From contig NZ_SJDL01000037.1 in NCBI RefSeq assembly GCF_004327985.1, positions 1 through 54,216 on the forward strand: a stretch of 54,216 nucleotides of DNA. The letters are read 5' to 3'. Positions 1 through 7,951 of this stretch are shown here, one piece after another. The position numbers and the translations under genes are program-made. The stretch comes from Marinobacter halodurans (GTDB lineage Bacteria; Pseudomonadota; Gammaproteobacteria; Pseudomonadales; Oleiphilaceae). The notes under the pieces are model-generated. The model searched no databases. It was not told the DNA's origin and worked only from the letters and a program-made list of their open reading frames with translations. Each line of letters opens with the position of its first letter. Position 1 is the first letter of the stretch.

Positions 1-119
1 TTCGGCTAGTAGTTCCCCTTACCGGGCCCACAGGGGACTTGCACCCCCAAGTCATCCGGCCAGCACCACCTGTACCAGAACAGCGCCCGTCAAGGCGCTA
101 CGCGCCATGCCTGGCGCAC
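1..119 (-). mobile_element. Group IIC intron, 5' end (domain I), partial
   Basis: Read on the minus strand, the sequence from 119 down to 1 starts GTGCGCCAGGCATGG and later contains GGGGGTGCAAGTCCCC and GGGGAACTACTAGCCGAA. These match in order the first part of the Oceanobacillus iheyensis group IIC intron (GUGUGCCCGGCAUGGG, then the G-rich GAGAGUCCC hairpin, then the CUAGCC/GCAAGGGUGUC block). The 5' splice site is therefore about 119. The T-run of an intrinsic terminator lies one base upstream, which is the preferred target of IIC introns. The rest of the ribozyme, and any reverse transcriptase, lies beyond base 1. The match is from memory of the family, not from an alignment. Confidence 0.85.
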
Positions 120-120
120 C

Positions 121-148
121 AAAAAAAGGGGCCGAAAACGGCCCCTCT
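121..148 (-). terminator. Intrinsic terminator of the rstA-rstB operon and IIC intron target
   Basis: On the minus strand a perfect 7-bp stem (bases 128-134 with 139-145, GGGGCCG/CGGCCCC, loop of four) is followed by seven T (127-121). It lies about 165 bases after the rstB stop codon with no gene between, so it is the natural end of that operon. The group II intron begins one base after the T-run. Confidence 0.9.
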
Positions 149-312
149 AAAAATGACGAATGAAACAAGGAAAGTTCGTAAGAACTACAACCTCAAGTAG
201 TCATCCCTTACGCTTTTAATCCTAGGCGGCACGGCGCAAGGCTTCAGTGGTGCTTGTGTAGCGGTTTGTTACAACACGTGTGCCGGCGCGACACCGTTCA
301 CACGACGGCCGG

Positions 313-1884
313 TCAGGCGCCGTTTTCACCCTGCCGGCGCGGCCAGACCAGGCTGAAAGCAGCCCCGCCGAGGTCGGCACTGCGGGTGACAAAAGCCTGA
401 CCGCCATGCCAGTACAGAATGCGGCGGACGATGGACAGGCCCAGCCCGTAGCCCCCGGACGTGCGCGTGCGACTGTCGTCGAGACGGGCAAACGCCGTGA
501 ACACCTTCTCCCAGTCGCTTTCCGGGATACCGGGACCGTCGTCTTCCACATCGACCCGGCAGTTCTGTTCATCGAACCGGCAGCGCACCCGCACCCGGCC
601 GGCGGCGTAACGGCCGGCATTGCCCACCAGATTCTGCAGGGCGCGATGGATGTAGCGCGGCTCCACATCCGACAGGGCCCAGGACTCGCTGTCCCCGATG
701 AACTCGGCACTGAACTGCATGTCCGGCCGCAATCGCTGCTGCTCGTCCACCACCTGACGGGCGATGTCGGCCACGTTGGCCTCCTGCAGATGCATGATCG
801 GACCGCCCTGCTCCAGCCGGGCGTAGGTGAGGATTTCATCGATCAGCTCGTCCAGTTCCTGAATATCGCCGTCAATACCCGCCAGCTGTTTCTGTCGGGA
901 ATCCTCGTCCGGGCAGTCTTCAATCATCTGCACACCGAAACGGATCCGGGCTACCGGCGTGCGCAATTCGTGCGAAACGGCATGAATCATCTCCCGCTGC
1001 ACTTCCACCAGACGCTGGATATGCTCGGCCATGCTGTTGAATGTCCGCCCCAGGCGCCGTACCAGCAGTCCGCGCCGGGAATCGACCCGGGCATTGAGTT
1101 CGCCCCGCGCGATACGCACCGCAACGGACTCCACCGCCCGCAGGTTCTGGTCCACGTCGCGCAGCAGGAGGAAAAGGAAAAACCCGGCAATCGCCGCCGC
1201 CACGCAGAAAACCAGCAGAATGACCGGCCAAGCCATGGCATGGAACGGCTCGGGCATCGCCATGCGAACCACCGCCCCATCGTTCAGCCGCAGATAGACC
1301 TGCGCCGGATCCGATTTCTCCAGCTGCACAAAGGCCAGCCCCCGCTCCACCAGTCGCTCAAGCGTCGGACCGTCAGGGATATCGGCGACGCCGGTGACTG
1401 GCTGTATGGCGACATTGAACTCATCGGACAAACTGTCCATGGCGATCGCACGATCCTGGGGCAGCACATCGTTCAGGTGAGTCAGCACCAGCAATGCCGT
1501 CGCTTCGCTGACATCCCGGTATAGATCACGGAACGTCACATCGATGATATCGCCGGAGTTCGCGAGCCGAAGCACGTGTACGCCCAGGCTTTCGGTGGTG
1601 GTCACCACCTGGCCATAGGACAGGCGCTCTTCCGCCACCGGATCCAGGGTCATCTCCCCGACCGGGACCAGACGCAAGCCATACAGCGCATCCAGCCAGG
1701 GATAGCTGACCTGGGGATGAGGCGAGACGGCGAGCCAGTCCATCAGGGGCGTCGCAAACTGTTCTTTCCAGTCACGCTCGCGGACGCTGTTGACTCCGGA
1801 AAACAGCCCAGCAGAAAGGGCCAGGATAATGAGTGCCACCAACAGCAGGCGGCCAAACATATTCAGGAAGGGAATTAGGGGCAT
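313..1884 (-). CDS. rstB: RstB-like sensor histidine kinase
   Basis: Inner-membrane sensor kinase of 523 aa. TM1 is at about residues 9-29, followed by a roughly 185-residue periplasmic region, TM2 at about 218-242 and a HAMP segment. The dimerisation helix has AVSHELRTP with phospho-acceptor His at about 305, then an N box (LQNLVGNAGRYA) and a G box (DDGPGIP). The H-box region (HELRTPVARIRF... LTYARLEQG) resembles Escherichia coli RstB. The protein is longer than E. coli RstB (433 aa) because of the sensor region, so its signal may differ. It follows rstA by 85 bases in the same operon and is expected to phosphorylate that regulator. The signal is not known. Confidence 0.9.
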   Translation of the reverse strand: MPLIPFLNMFGRLLLVALIILALSAGLFSGVNSVRERDWKEQFATPLMDWLAVSPHPQVSYPWLDALYGLRLVPVGEMTLDPVAEERLSYGQVVTTTESLGVHVLRLANSGDIIDVTFRDLYRDVSEATALLVLTHLNDVLPQDRAIAMDSLSDEFNVAIQPVTGVADIPDGPTLERLVERGLAFVQLEKSDPAQVYLRLNDGAVVRMAMPEPFHAMAWPVILLVFCVAAAIAGFFLFLLLRDVDQNLRAVESVAVRIARGELNARVDSRRGLLVRRLGRTFNSMAEHIQRLVEVQREMIHAVSHELRTPVARIRFGVQMIEDCPDEDSRQKQLAGIDGDIQELDELIDEILTYARLEQGGPIMHLQEANVADIARQVVDEQQRLRPDMQFSAEFIGDSESWALSDVEPRYIHRALQNLVGNAGRYAAGRVRVRCRFDEQNCRVDVEDDGPGIPESDWEKVFTAFARLDDSRTRTSGGYGLGLSIVRRILYWHGGQAFVTRSADLGGAAFSLVWPRRQGENGA

Positions 1885-1969
1885 AGGGCCTTTCCGATGA
1901 ACGCAACGCCGGCCCGGATCAGGCCGGACAACCGCCGCCGTTGCGATGGATCAGACAGAGATGGTCCCG

Positions 1970-2707
1970 TCAGGCTTCCTTGACGAACAGATAGCCCTTG
2001 CTGCGTACCGTCTTGATGCGACGCGGGTGCACCGGGTCGTCACCGATCTTCGGCCGGATACGGGAAACGCGCACGTCGATGGACCGATCCTGGCCATCGT
2101 ATTCAATGCCCCGCAGCGCGGTGAAGATTTCCTCCCGGCTCAGGACGCGGCCGGCGCTGGAAGCCAGCAGCCATAGAAGATCGAATTCGGCGCTGGTGAG
2201 GTCGATGCTCTCGTTATTGAGCCAGGCCTCGCGCATGGACCGGTCGACCACCAGGTCATTGAACTCCAGTCGCACCGGTTCCTCGGCCGACTTGGGTTCG
2301 GCTTCACTCTCGCCCTTGTCGTTGACCCGGCGCAGCAGGGCCCGGATACGCGCCAGCAAAACCCTGGGGCGCACCGGTTTGGAGATGTAGTCGTCGGCAC
2401 CCATTTCCAGACCCAGAACCTGGTCCAGATCGTCGGTGCGCGCCGTCAGCATCAGAATCGGCCCACTGTAGAAAGGACGAACCCGCCTGCAGATGGAGAG
2501 ACCATCCTCTCCGGGAAGCATCAGGTCCAGGACGATGATGTCCGGGTCTTCCCGGCGGATCCGCTCGACCGCGTTGGCCCCGTTTTCCTCAACGGAAACG
2601 TTCAGGCCATTGCTTTCAAGATATTCCCGCGTCAAATCCGCCAGGCGCTTGTCGTCCTCAACGATGAGGACTCTACAACTCTCGTTAGATTGTTCCACGC
2701 CATCCAT
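1970..2707 (-). CDS. rstA: RstA-like OmpR-family response regulator
   Basis: Response regulator of 245 aa with an N-terminal receiver (acidic pair EDD, phospho-acceptor Asp in VLDLML, Lys in SKPVRP) and a C-terminal winged helix. LRGIEYDGQDRSIDV and RIKTVRSKGYLF closely follow E. coli RstA (LRGVSYDG.DRSVDV, RIKTVRNKGYLF), which sets it apart from OmpR and PhoB. I chose the first ATG at 2707; the frame stays open to a TTG at 2737, but neither has a strong ribosome site. It is first in the operon with rstB and divergent from olsB. A GTTACA-containing site at 2849-2862 suggests autoregulation. Confidence 0.9.
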   Translation of the reverse strand: MDGVEQSNESCRVLIVEDDKRLADLTREYLESNGLNVSVEENGANAVERIRREDPDIIVLDLMLPGEDGLSICRRVRPFYSGPILMLTARTDDLDQVLGLEMGADDYISKPVRPRVLLARIRALLRRVNDKGESEAEPKSAEEPVRLEFNDLVVDRSMREAWLNNESIDLTSAEFDLLWLLASSAGRVLSREEIFTALRGIEYDGQDRSIDVRVSRIRPKIGDDPVHPRRIKTVRSKGYLFVKEA

Positions 2708-2848
2708 CTCTGATTTTGTTTTTCCGTTTACCGTCAACTGGCCGCTTGATGGTGCTGGTCTACTCCGGGGCGCACTGCCCCGGCCCTGCCGAGGAGTCCG
2801 GACACCATTGAGGTTTAAGCGGCAGCTGCCCTGCTCAAGGCTACGCCA

Positions 2849-2862
2849 TGTAACAGCAATTA
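2849..2862 (-). promoter_or_regulatory. Candidate RstA box
   Basis: The minus strand reads TAATTGCTGTTACA. Against the published RstA consensus TACATNTNGTTACA, 9 of 12 defined positions agree, including the whole GTTACA half. It lies about 140 bases before the rstA start, which fits autoregulation. It is a single site judged by eye. Confidence 0.4.
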
Positions 2863-2935
2863 TACATGCTGTTCAGAAAAATACATGGAATCGACCCACA
2901 GTAACAAGTCGTGACATGGCCGGAAATCACTATTG

Positions 2936-2975
2936 CTGTCACGGGGACGTCACACACCGTTCATTCAACTGCAAC
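2936..2975 (+). promoter_or_regulatory. Tandem Pho boxes upstream of olsBA
   Basis: Four heptamers repeat with an exact 11-base period: CTGTCAC (2936-2942), ACGTCAC (2947-2953), CGTTCAT (2958-2964) and CTGCAAC (2969-2975). A Pho box is two heptamers like CTGTCAT separated by four bases, so this is two boxes in tandem. Each heptamer has no more than two differences from CTGTCAT/C. A weak -10 (CATAGG, 2984-2989) follows. The array ends 48 bases before the olsB start codon and has the right orientation. Confidence 0.7.
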
Positions 2976-3023
2976 CCACGGTTCATAGGCTCGACGGGAA
3001 ACGGCCATAAAGAGAAACCTGTC

Positions 3024-3803
3024 ATGTCAGCAGAACAAGCCCGTTCCGTCAGCACCGCACGTCGCCTGCAGGCGTCCATCACGCGCGAGCCCGCGCTCGT
3101 GGAAGCCGCCCAGAAACTGCGCTACCGGGTGTTCTCGGAGGAGTATGGCTCTGACCTCGGCGCCACCACACCCGGCATCGACCGGGACAGCTACGACGCC
3201 TTCTGTGACCACCTGATCGTCACCGACAGCCGGACCGGCGAGCTGGTCGCCACCTCCCGCATCCTGCACCAGCGGGATGCCGAACGTGCCGGCGGTTTCT
3301 ACTCGGAAGGCGAATTCGAACTGGCAAGCCTGCACCGGCTCGCCGGCCAGATCGCCGAACTCGGACGCACCTGCGTGCATCCGGATTACCGCTCCGGCGC
3401 CACCATCAGCCTACTGTGGTCATCGCTGGCGGAATACCTCATCCGGGAGCAGGTCGATTATCTGATTGGCTGTGCCAGCATCGGCATGGCGGACGGTGGC
3501 CTGAAAGCCTGGCGCATTACCCAGCAGTTGCAGGCGCGTTACCTGACCGGGGCGCATCAGCGGGTCAGGCCCAGACGTGACCTGCCACATCTCACCCACG
3601 TCTCCGCCAGCCGCCAGGCACCGGTGCAGATTCCGCCGCTGATCCGCGCTTACATGCGCCTGGGGGCGCGGGTCTGTGGCGAGCCCTGCTGGGACCCGGA
3701 CTTCCGCTGCGCGGACCTGCTGGTGCTGCTGGAAGTCAGCCGCCTGGCTGGCCGCTATAGCCGCCACTTCATGCGCCCGGCGGAGGCGTCGGCCACATGC
3801 TGA
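3024..3803 (+). CDS. olsB: L-ornithine N(alpha)-acyltransferase OlsB
   Basis: GNAT-fold acyltransferase of 259 aa that would transfer a 3-hydroxyacyl chain from acyl-ACP to the alpha-amino group of ornithine, giving lyso-ornithine lipid. Family features visible are LRYRVFSEEYG near the N terminus, TSRIL, ELGRTCVHPDYRSG and LIGCASI, the usual OlsB (hemolysin-like acyltransferase) pattern. The frame is open upstream to 2493, but that part lies antisense to rstA and is not credible; ATG 3024 starts the conserved part. Its end overlaps the next acyltransferase by 7 bases, so the two are probably translationally coupled. The tandem Pho boxes point to induction by phosphate starvation. Confidence 0.88.
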   Translation: MSAEQARSVSTARRLQASITREPALVEAAQKLRYRVFSEEYGSDLGATTPGIDRDSYDAFCDHLIVTDSRTGELVATSRILHQRDAERAGGFYSEGEFELASLHRLAGQIAELGRTCVHPDYRSGATISLLWSSLAEYLIREQVDYLIGCASIGMADGGLKAWRITQQLQARYLTGAHQRVRPRRDLPHLTHVSASRQAPVQIPPLIRAYMRLGARVCGEPCWDPDFRCADLLVLLEVSRLAGRYSRHFMRPAEASATC

Positions 3804-4615
3804 TGCGACCGCTGCGCCTGGCCGGGCGATTGACGCTGTTCGGCACGGCCCTGCTGTTCTGCGCCACGCTGGCTGCAGTCGTCAGCGTGACCGAAACGGT
3901 GGCCCGCCGGAACATCGGCCGTGCCCCATTCGCCCGCACCTGCTTCGGGCTGGCGTGCCGCTGCCTGGGCTTTCGGGTGAACATCCGGGGCGAGCGCCCC
4001 CGGACAACCACCCTGATCGTCAGCAACCATATCTCCTGGTCGGACATCCCCATCCTGGGCAGCGTTGTTCCCCTGCGTTTCCTGTCCAAGATCGAGGTCC
4101 GTCACTGGCCGGTCATCGGCTGGTTGGCGGAACAGGCCGGTACCCTGTTCATTCGCCGCGGCAGCGGGCAGGCGGGCGCCGCACGGGATCAGATTGCCCG
4201 GGCGCTGGGCGGCGGGGAGTCGGTGCTGGTTTTTCCGGAGGGAACCACGAGCGTCGGCATCACGGTGCTGCCGTTCCACAGTCGCCTGCTGACCGCGGCA
4301 ATCACCGCGGGGGTGCCGATACAGCCCATCAGCATCGGCTATCGGCGTGGTCACCATCCCGATCCACTGGCGCCTTTTGTCGGGGATGATCAGTTCGAGA
4401 AACACCTGGTACGCATGCTGAAAGAGCCGGCGGTGGAAGTGGATGTCATTCTCCACGCCCCGGTCTACCTGACGGCGGATGAAGACCTCCAGTCCCAGAC
4501 CCGGGCCCTGCATGCCACCGTGCAACAGGGGCTGGCCGACATTCATCGCGGCACGGGCGACACCGGGGTGCAGCCGGATTGCCAGCCATCGCGCCCGCAC
4601 CTCGGCGGCACCTGA
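3797..4615 (+). CDS. olsA: Lyso-ornithine lipid O-acyltransferase OlsA (PlsC family)
   Basis: Membrane 1-acyl-glycerol-3-phosphate acyltransferase family protein of 272 aa. It has an N-terminal hydrophobic segment (about residues 9-32), the catalytic NHxxxxD motif as NHISWSD, the FIRRG block and the substrate-binding FPEGTTS motif. PlsC homologues have this layout, but the 7-base overlap with olsB makes O-acylation of lyso-ornithine lipid the likely role, not phosphatidate synthesis. The C-terminal 25 residues are low-complexity and may be poorly conserved. It shares the Pho-box promoter of olsB. Confidence 0.85.
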   Translation: MLMRPLRLAGRLTLFGTALLFCATLAAVVSVTETVARRNIGRAPFARTCFGLACRCLGFRVNIRGERPRTTTLIVSNHISWSDIPILGSVVPLRFLSKIEVRHWPVIGWLAEQAGTLFIRRGSGQAGAARDQIARALGGGESVLVFPEGTTSVGITVLPFHSRLLTAAITAGVPIQPISIGYRRGHHPDPLAPFVGDDQFEKHLVRMLKEPAVEVDVILHAPVYLTADEDLQSQTRALHATVQQGLADIHRGTGDTGVQPDCQPSRPHLGGT

Positions 4616-4628
4616 AGCCGGGGCTGCC

Positions 4629-5090
4629 TCAGGGTTCCAGGGGCCGACCGGCCGCCATCTCGTCGTCGGTGGCGGCACGCTTGTTGATGATTTCCAGCTC
4701 AAAGTAGAGCGTGAAGCCCGCCAGCGGGTGATTGGCATCCACCTTGACCAGGTTGCCATCAATGGCGACCACCTGCACGACCTGCGCCTCCTCGCCGCTG
4801 TTGGTCTGGAATTTCATGCCCGGCCGCAGGTCTTCCACGTCGGCAAAGGCCGAGCGCGGCACCTTGCGGATCAGTTCCGGGTTGATCTCGCCATAGGCCA
4901 TTTCCGGAGGGATGGTCACCTCCAGGCAATCACCGATGCCGCGGTCACGGACCGCTTCCTCGATGCCCTGGATGACATTGCCCGCGCCCAGCAGGAACTG
5001 CAGCGGTTCGGCGCCGTCGGAGGTATCCACCACTTCACCTTCTTTGTTCTTCAGGCGGTAGTGGACGGTGTAAATGGAAGAGCGTTGCAT
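4629..5090 (-). CDS. SlyD-like FKBP-type peptidyl-prolyl cis-trans isomerase
   Basis: A 153-aa FKBP-type prolyl isomerase and chaperone. The FKBP core is split by an insert-in-flap domain: DTSDGAEPLQFLLGAGNVIQGIEEA begins the core, PPEMAYGEINPEL leads into the insert, and DANHPLAGFTLYFELEI closes it, as in SlyD. The His-rich metal-binding tail of E. coli SlyD is missing, so nickel delivery is not implied. ATG 5090 is preferred over an upstream in-frame start because AGGA lies 8 bases before it. It converges with olsA 13 bases away. Confidence 0.88.
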   Translation of the reverse strand: MQRSSIYTVHYRLKNKEGEVVDTSDGAEPLQFLLGAGNVIQGIEEAVRDRGIGDCLEVTIPPEMAYGEINPELIRKVPRSAFADVEDLRPGMKFQTNSGEEAQVVQVVAIDGNLVKVDANHPLAGFTLYFELEIINKRAATDDEMAAGRPLEP

Positions 5091-5138
5091 AACTCCAGTC
5101 CTGTCTTGCGGCTGCACCTCGATACGGGTACAGCAGAA

Positions 5139-7304
5139 TTAATGTTGCCGCAGGGCATGGATCAGTAACCGCTGATCCAGCTTGGCGCGCCAGCCTGACG
5201 GCGCCTCGAGGTCCATTCGACGCAGATAGGGTGCCAGGGATTCATCCGCCGGCTCTGACCGCATCGCCCGCCACAGCAGCTTGAGTTTGCCGCTGCGGGA
5301 TTTGGAGGCGCCCTGCAGGCGTTTCAATGCCTTCATCAGGGTCAGCTCATCGTCGGTGAAATCGCAGCCGAACGGAAACTCGGGAAATTCGTTGCTCCCG
5401 GCAGCCTGCAGCGCGTCCCTGACGGACTCCGGCGTGTTCTTCTGCCAGGCCTCCGGCAACCGGAACGAGGCGCGCACCTTACCTGCTTTCTGCGCCTGTT
5501 TCAGCAGTTGCGGCTGGAAGCGGGCGTCGGCGATCCGGATCAGGGCCAGATACACGTCCTCGTCGGAACGGCCGCGCAGGTCGGCAATGCCGTACTCGGT
5601 GATCACGATGTCCCGCAAATGGCGGGGGATCGTGCAGTGCCCGTAGCTGAACACAATGTTGGACTGCGCCCTGTCGCCGCTGCCCCGGGTACTGCGCAGG
5701 GTGATGATCGACCGGCCCCGCGGCAACTCATGTGCCATCGCCACGAAGTTGTACTGCCCGCCGACGCCGCTGACGACGCGACCGTCATCCAGGCCGTCGG
5801 ACACCACGGTTCCGTCGAGCGTGGCCATCATGGCGGAATTGATGAAGCGGCTTTCATGGCGCTGGGCCACTTTCAGGCGCTGATTGCCAAACCGGTGGTC
5901 GTACAGGTGGTTGATGAAGTTGACGCTGGTCATGCAGATCCGCTTCGCTTCGTGCGGCGGGAGACGCCGCAGCCATTCATAGAAATCGGCCGGCCCCAGG
6001 TAGAACCCGCCGTGCAGGACCGTGCCGCCGGTCAGGTGGGCCCCCAGGACCGCGGCGATGCGTTCGCGGGCGCTGGCGTCGTCCAGGTCCGGGTCGAAGC
6101 TGACATCGTTGACCACCAGGCGCCCACCCCGAAAGGCGACGTCGTCGCGCACGATGCCGAACTGCTGCAGCCACTGGATATCCCGCGCCCGCAGCGGAGA
6201 GTCGATCAGCTCCGCCTCCCGCAGGGTATCGAGGGTCGCCATGGACACCTCATGCGTCAGTCTTCCTGCGTTGATCAGTTCCTGCAGGGCCGTGTCCGGA
6301 TACACCGCCCGGGTCAGGATGCCGGCCTCAAGCAGGTGCATGAACCCGTCCACCATCATTTCACTGCAGCCGTACAACCCGTCACGAAACGGCTCGGCGC
6401 CACCCCACTCTGCCGCCACGGGGAAACGCCCGGCGACGTCCAGATGATCGTAGACCCGTCGATAGGCGGCGTTGTCCCGGTGACGGAGGATGGCGGAATG
6501 CACGACCGCAGCGCCCAGCGAACCGATCCCCACCTGGAGCGTTCCACCATCGCGCAGCAGCGTGCTGGCGTAGAACCCGATCAGGTGGTCGGCGGGCTTG
6601 ACCGGTTGCTGCGGAACCGGAAACAGCGGGTAATCGTCGGCCGGCGAGTCCACCACCAGGTCGAAGACGTGGGCCGGCACCTCGGCGTCATTGGCCAGGT
6701 ACGGCAGGGCCCGGTTCACCTCGCCGACGATGGCCACGTCATGCCCTTCAGCCTCCCGTTCCCGCAGCCTTGGAATCAGGTCCAGCGTCAGGTCCGGGTT
6801 GCAACTGAGGCTGTAGGCATCACCACCACCCTCCGGCTGCGGCGCCACCATCTGCGCAACGACATTGACCCCCAGCGCCAGCAGATCGCGCACGGCATGG
6901 GTGTAGTTGGTGCAGATATAGTTCTGTTGCTGCTGGCGATTGTTCAGGAAGGAGCCGGCCTTGAAGAAGAACTCGGACACGGTGACATTATCGGGCAGCT
7001 TACCGTTCACCACGTCCCGTGCGTAAGCCAGCTCGGGGATATGCCCGAACAGCCGCTCGGCGAAGGGCTGGATGAAGCGTTTTTCCAGCGACGACTTTCC
7101 CGCAGGCGCGAGAGGCGATATGGCCGTCACGATATGCAGTTTCAGCCCGGGGTCGGCCTTGGCCCGGGCATAAAGGGCGTTGGCCAGGTGAATCGGCTTA
7201 CCCAGCCCCAGGGGCAAACCCAGGATGATGTCGTGTCCCACCCGTTCGATAATGGCATCGACACAGGCATCGGGTCGGGGAAACACAATCGGTGCAACCG
7301 CCAT
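5139..7304 (-). CDS. Acetyl-CoA hydrolase/transferase family protein
   Basis: A large (721 aa) protein of the acetyl-CoA hydrolase/CoA-transferase family, longer than typical 500-aa members. LGLPLGLGKPIHLANALY near the N terminus and, in the C-terminal half, GVGGQYNFVAMAHELPRGRSIITLRSTRG and VITEYGIADLRGRSDEDVY are the family's recognisable blocks. It probably moves CoA between short-chain acids or hydrolyses acyl-CoA in the cytoplasm. ATG 7304 has a strong AGGAGAG site 5 bases away. It is preceded by a 148-base gap and appears to be transcribed alone. The substrate cannot be told from the sequence. Confidence 0.85.
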   Translation of the reverse strand: MAVAPIVFPRPDACVDAIIERVGHDIILGLPLGLGKPIHLANALYARAKADPGLKLHIVTAISPLAPAGKSSLEKRFIQPFAERLFGHIPELAYARDVVNGKLPDNVTVSEFFFKAGSFLNNRQQQQNYICTNYTHAVRDLLALGVNVVAQMVAPQPEGGGDAYSLSCNPDLTLDLIPRLREREAEGHDVAIVGEVNRALPYLANDAEVPAHVFDLVVDSPADDYPLFPVPQQPVKPADHLIGFYASTLLRDGGTLQVGIGSLGAAVVHSAILRHRDNAAYRRVYDHLDVAGRFPVAAEWGGAEPFRDGLYGCSEMMVDGFMHLLEAGILTRAVYPDTALQELINAGRLTHEVSMATLDTLREAELIDSPLRARDIQWLQQFGIVRDDVAFRGGRLVVNDVSFDPDLDDASARERIAAVLGAHLTGGTVLHGGFYLGPADFYEWLRRLPPHEAKRICMTSVNFINHLYDHRFGNQRLKVAQRHESRFINSAMMATLDGTVVSDGLDDGRVVSGVGGQYNFVAMAHELPRGRSIITLRSTRGSGDRAQSNIVFSYGHCTIPRHLRDIVITEYGIADLRGRSDEDVYLALIRIADARFQPQLLKQAQKAGKVRASFRLPEAWQKNTPESVRDALQAAGSNEFPEFPFGCDFTDDELTLMKALKRLQGASKSRSGKLKLLWRAMRSEPADESLAPYLRRMDLEAPSGWRAKLDQRLLIHALRQH

Positions 7305-7452
7305 AAATCTCTCCTTGACCAGGCCAGGACGTCATCCGGTTTGGATTCCGGACGGTCCGCAATTCAGTGCCAAAAGATCATCACATGAGGAGCTTGGAGG
7401 AACAACGGTTGCGGGTCATTTTGCGGAAGGGAGCAACAGGCCTGTGGCCGGC

Positions 7453-7773
7453 TTAAAAATTCCACTTCAGGTTCAGGCAGGCGCCGTCACCCTCATCAAT
7501 CAGCGCCAGACCATGATCGGCGCGCAGGCTTTCCGACGCGTAGCGTTTGCCATCGTCATCGTTGCTGGAAAAGCGCCACTGCAACAGTCGCGAGCCGACC
7601 TCGACGGCCGCCTCCACGTCATCCTGCTGCAGGTCATCCGGCATCGCATCCTGCGCGGCATACCGGTTGTCGTAGGCGTCTTCCCGGTATTCAGTGCGCT
7701 CGGCCGCATCCGCCTTGACCACGAAAGCCAGGGAGTTGAGAACCAGCAGTAGGAGGAAGATACGAATGACCAT
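7453..7773 (-). CDS. Small exported protein of unknown function
   Basis: An unrecognised 106-aa protein. The first 23 residues form a clear signal peptide (MVIRIFLLLLVLNSLAFVVKADA, shown here as a run of hydrophobic Leu/Val/Ala ending at A-D-A). The mature part is acidic and ends in a short segment rich in aromatic and hydrophobic residues (LNLKWNF), so it may be periplasmic. No good ribosome site precedes ATG 7773. A promoter-like sequence with an embedded palindrome lies 30-58 bases upstream, supporting a real, regulated gene. No function is proposed. Confidence 0.6.
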   Translation of the reverse strand: MVIRIFLLLLVLNSLAFVVKADAAERTEYREDAYDNRYAAQDAMPDDLQQDDVEAAVEVGSRLLQWRFSSNDDDGKRYASESLRADHGLALIDEGDGACLNLKWNF

Positions 7774-7802
7774 GAAGACAGCCCGAAAAACGTCCGAAAT
7801 CG

Positions 7803-7831
7803 CTTAAATTGGTTAGACATTAGTCTATCAA
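7803..7831 (-). promoter_or_regulatory. Promoter with operator-like palindrome in the spacer
   Basis: On the minus strand a -35 element TTGATA (7831-7826) and a -10 TTTAAG (7808-7803) are separated by exactly 17 bases. The spacer and -35 edge carry the inverted repeat TAGAC-TAAT-GTCTA (7827-7814). This is the geometry of a repressor operator lying across a promoter. It is 30 bases upstream of the small exported protein. The regulator is not identified. Confidence 0.5.
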
Positions 7832-7951
7832 TGAACGATCTGTAAAATGTGATTAATCGCAAACTTTGACGGCATTCCGGCGCCCTGCCGCCATTTTTTT
7901 GTCAACAAACGGTCACGCCGTGTAACGATGTTTTACCCGCCCGCTCCCTCG

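Noticed and set aside
2888-2920. A second Pho box facing rstA on the minus strand
   Set aside because: ATGTCAC is followed after four bases by TGTTACT, which has too many differences from CTGTCAT to be accepted.
5508-7388. 626-codon open frame on the plus strand
   Set aside because: Antisense to the acetyl-CoA hydrolase gene; low-complexity His/Gln-rich product.
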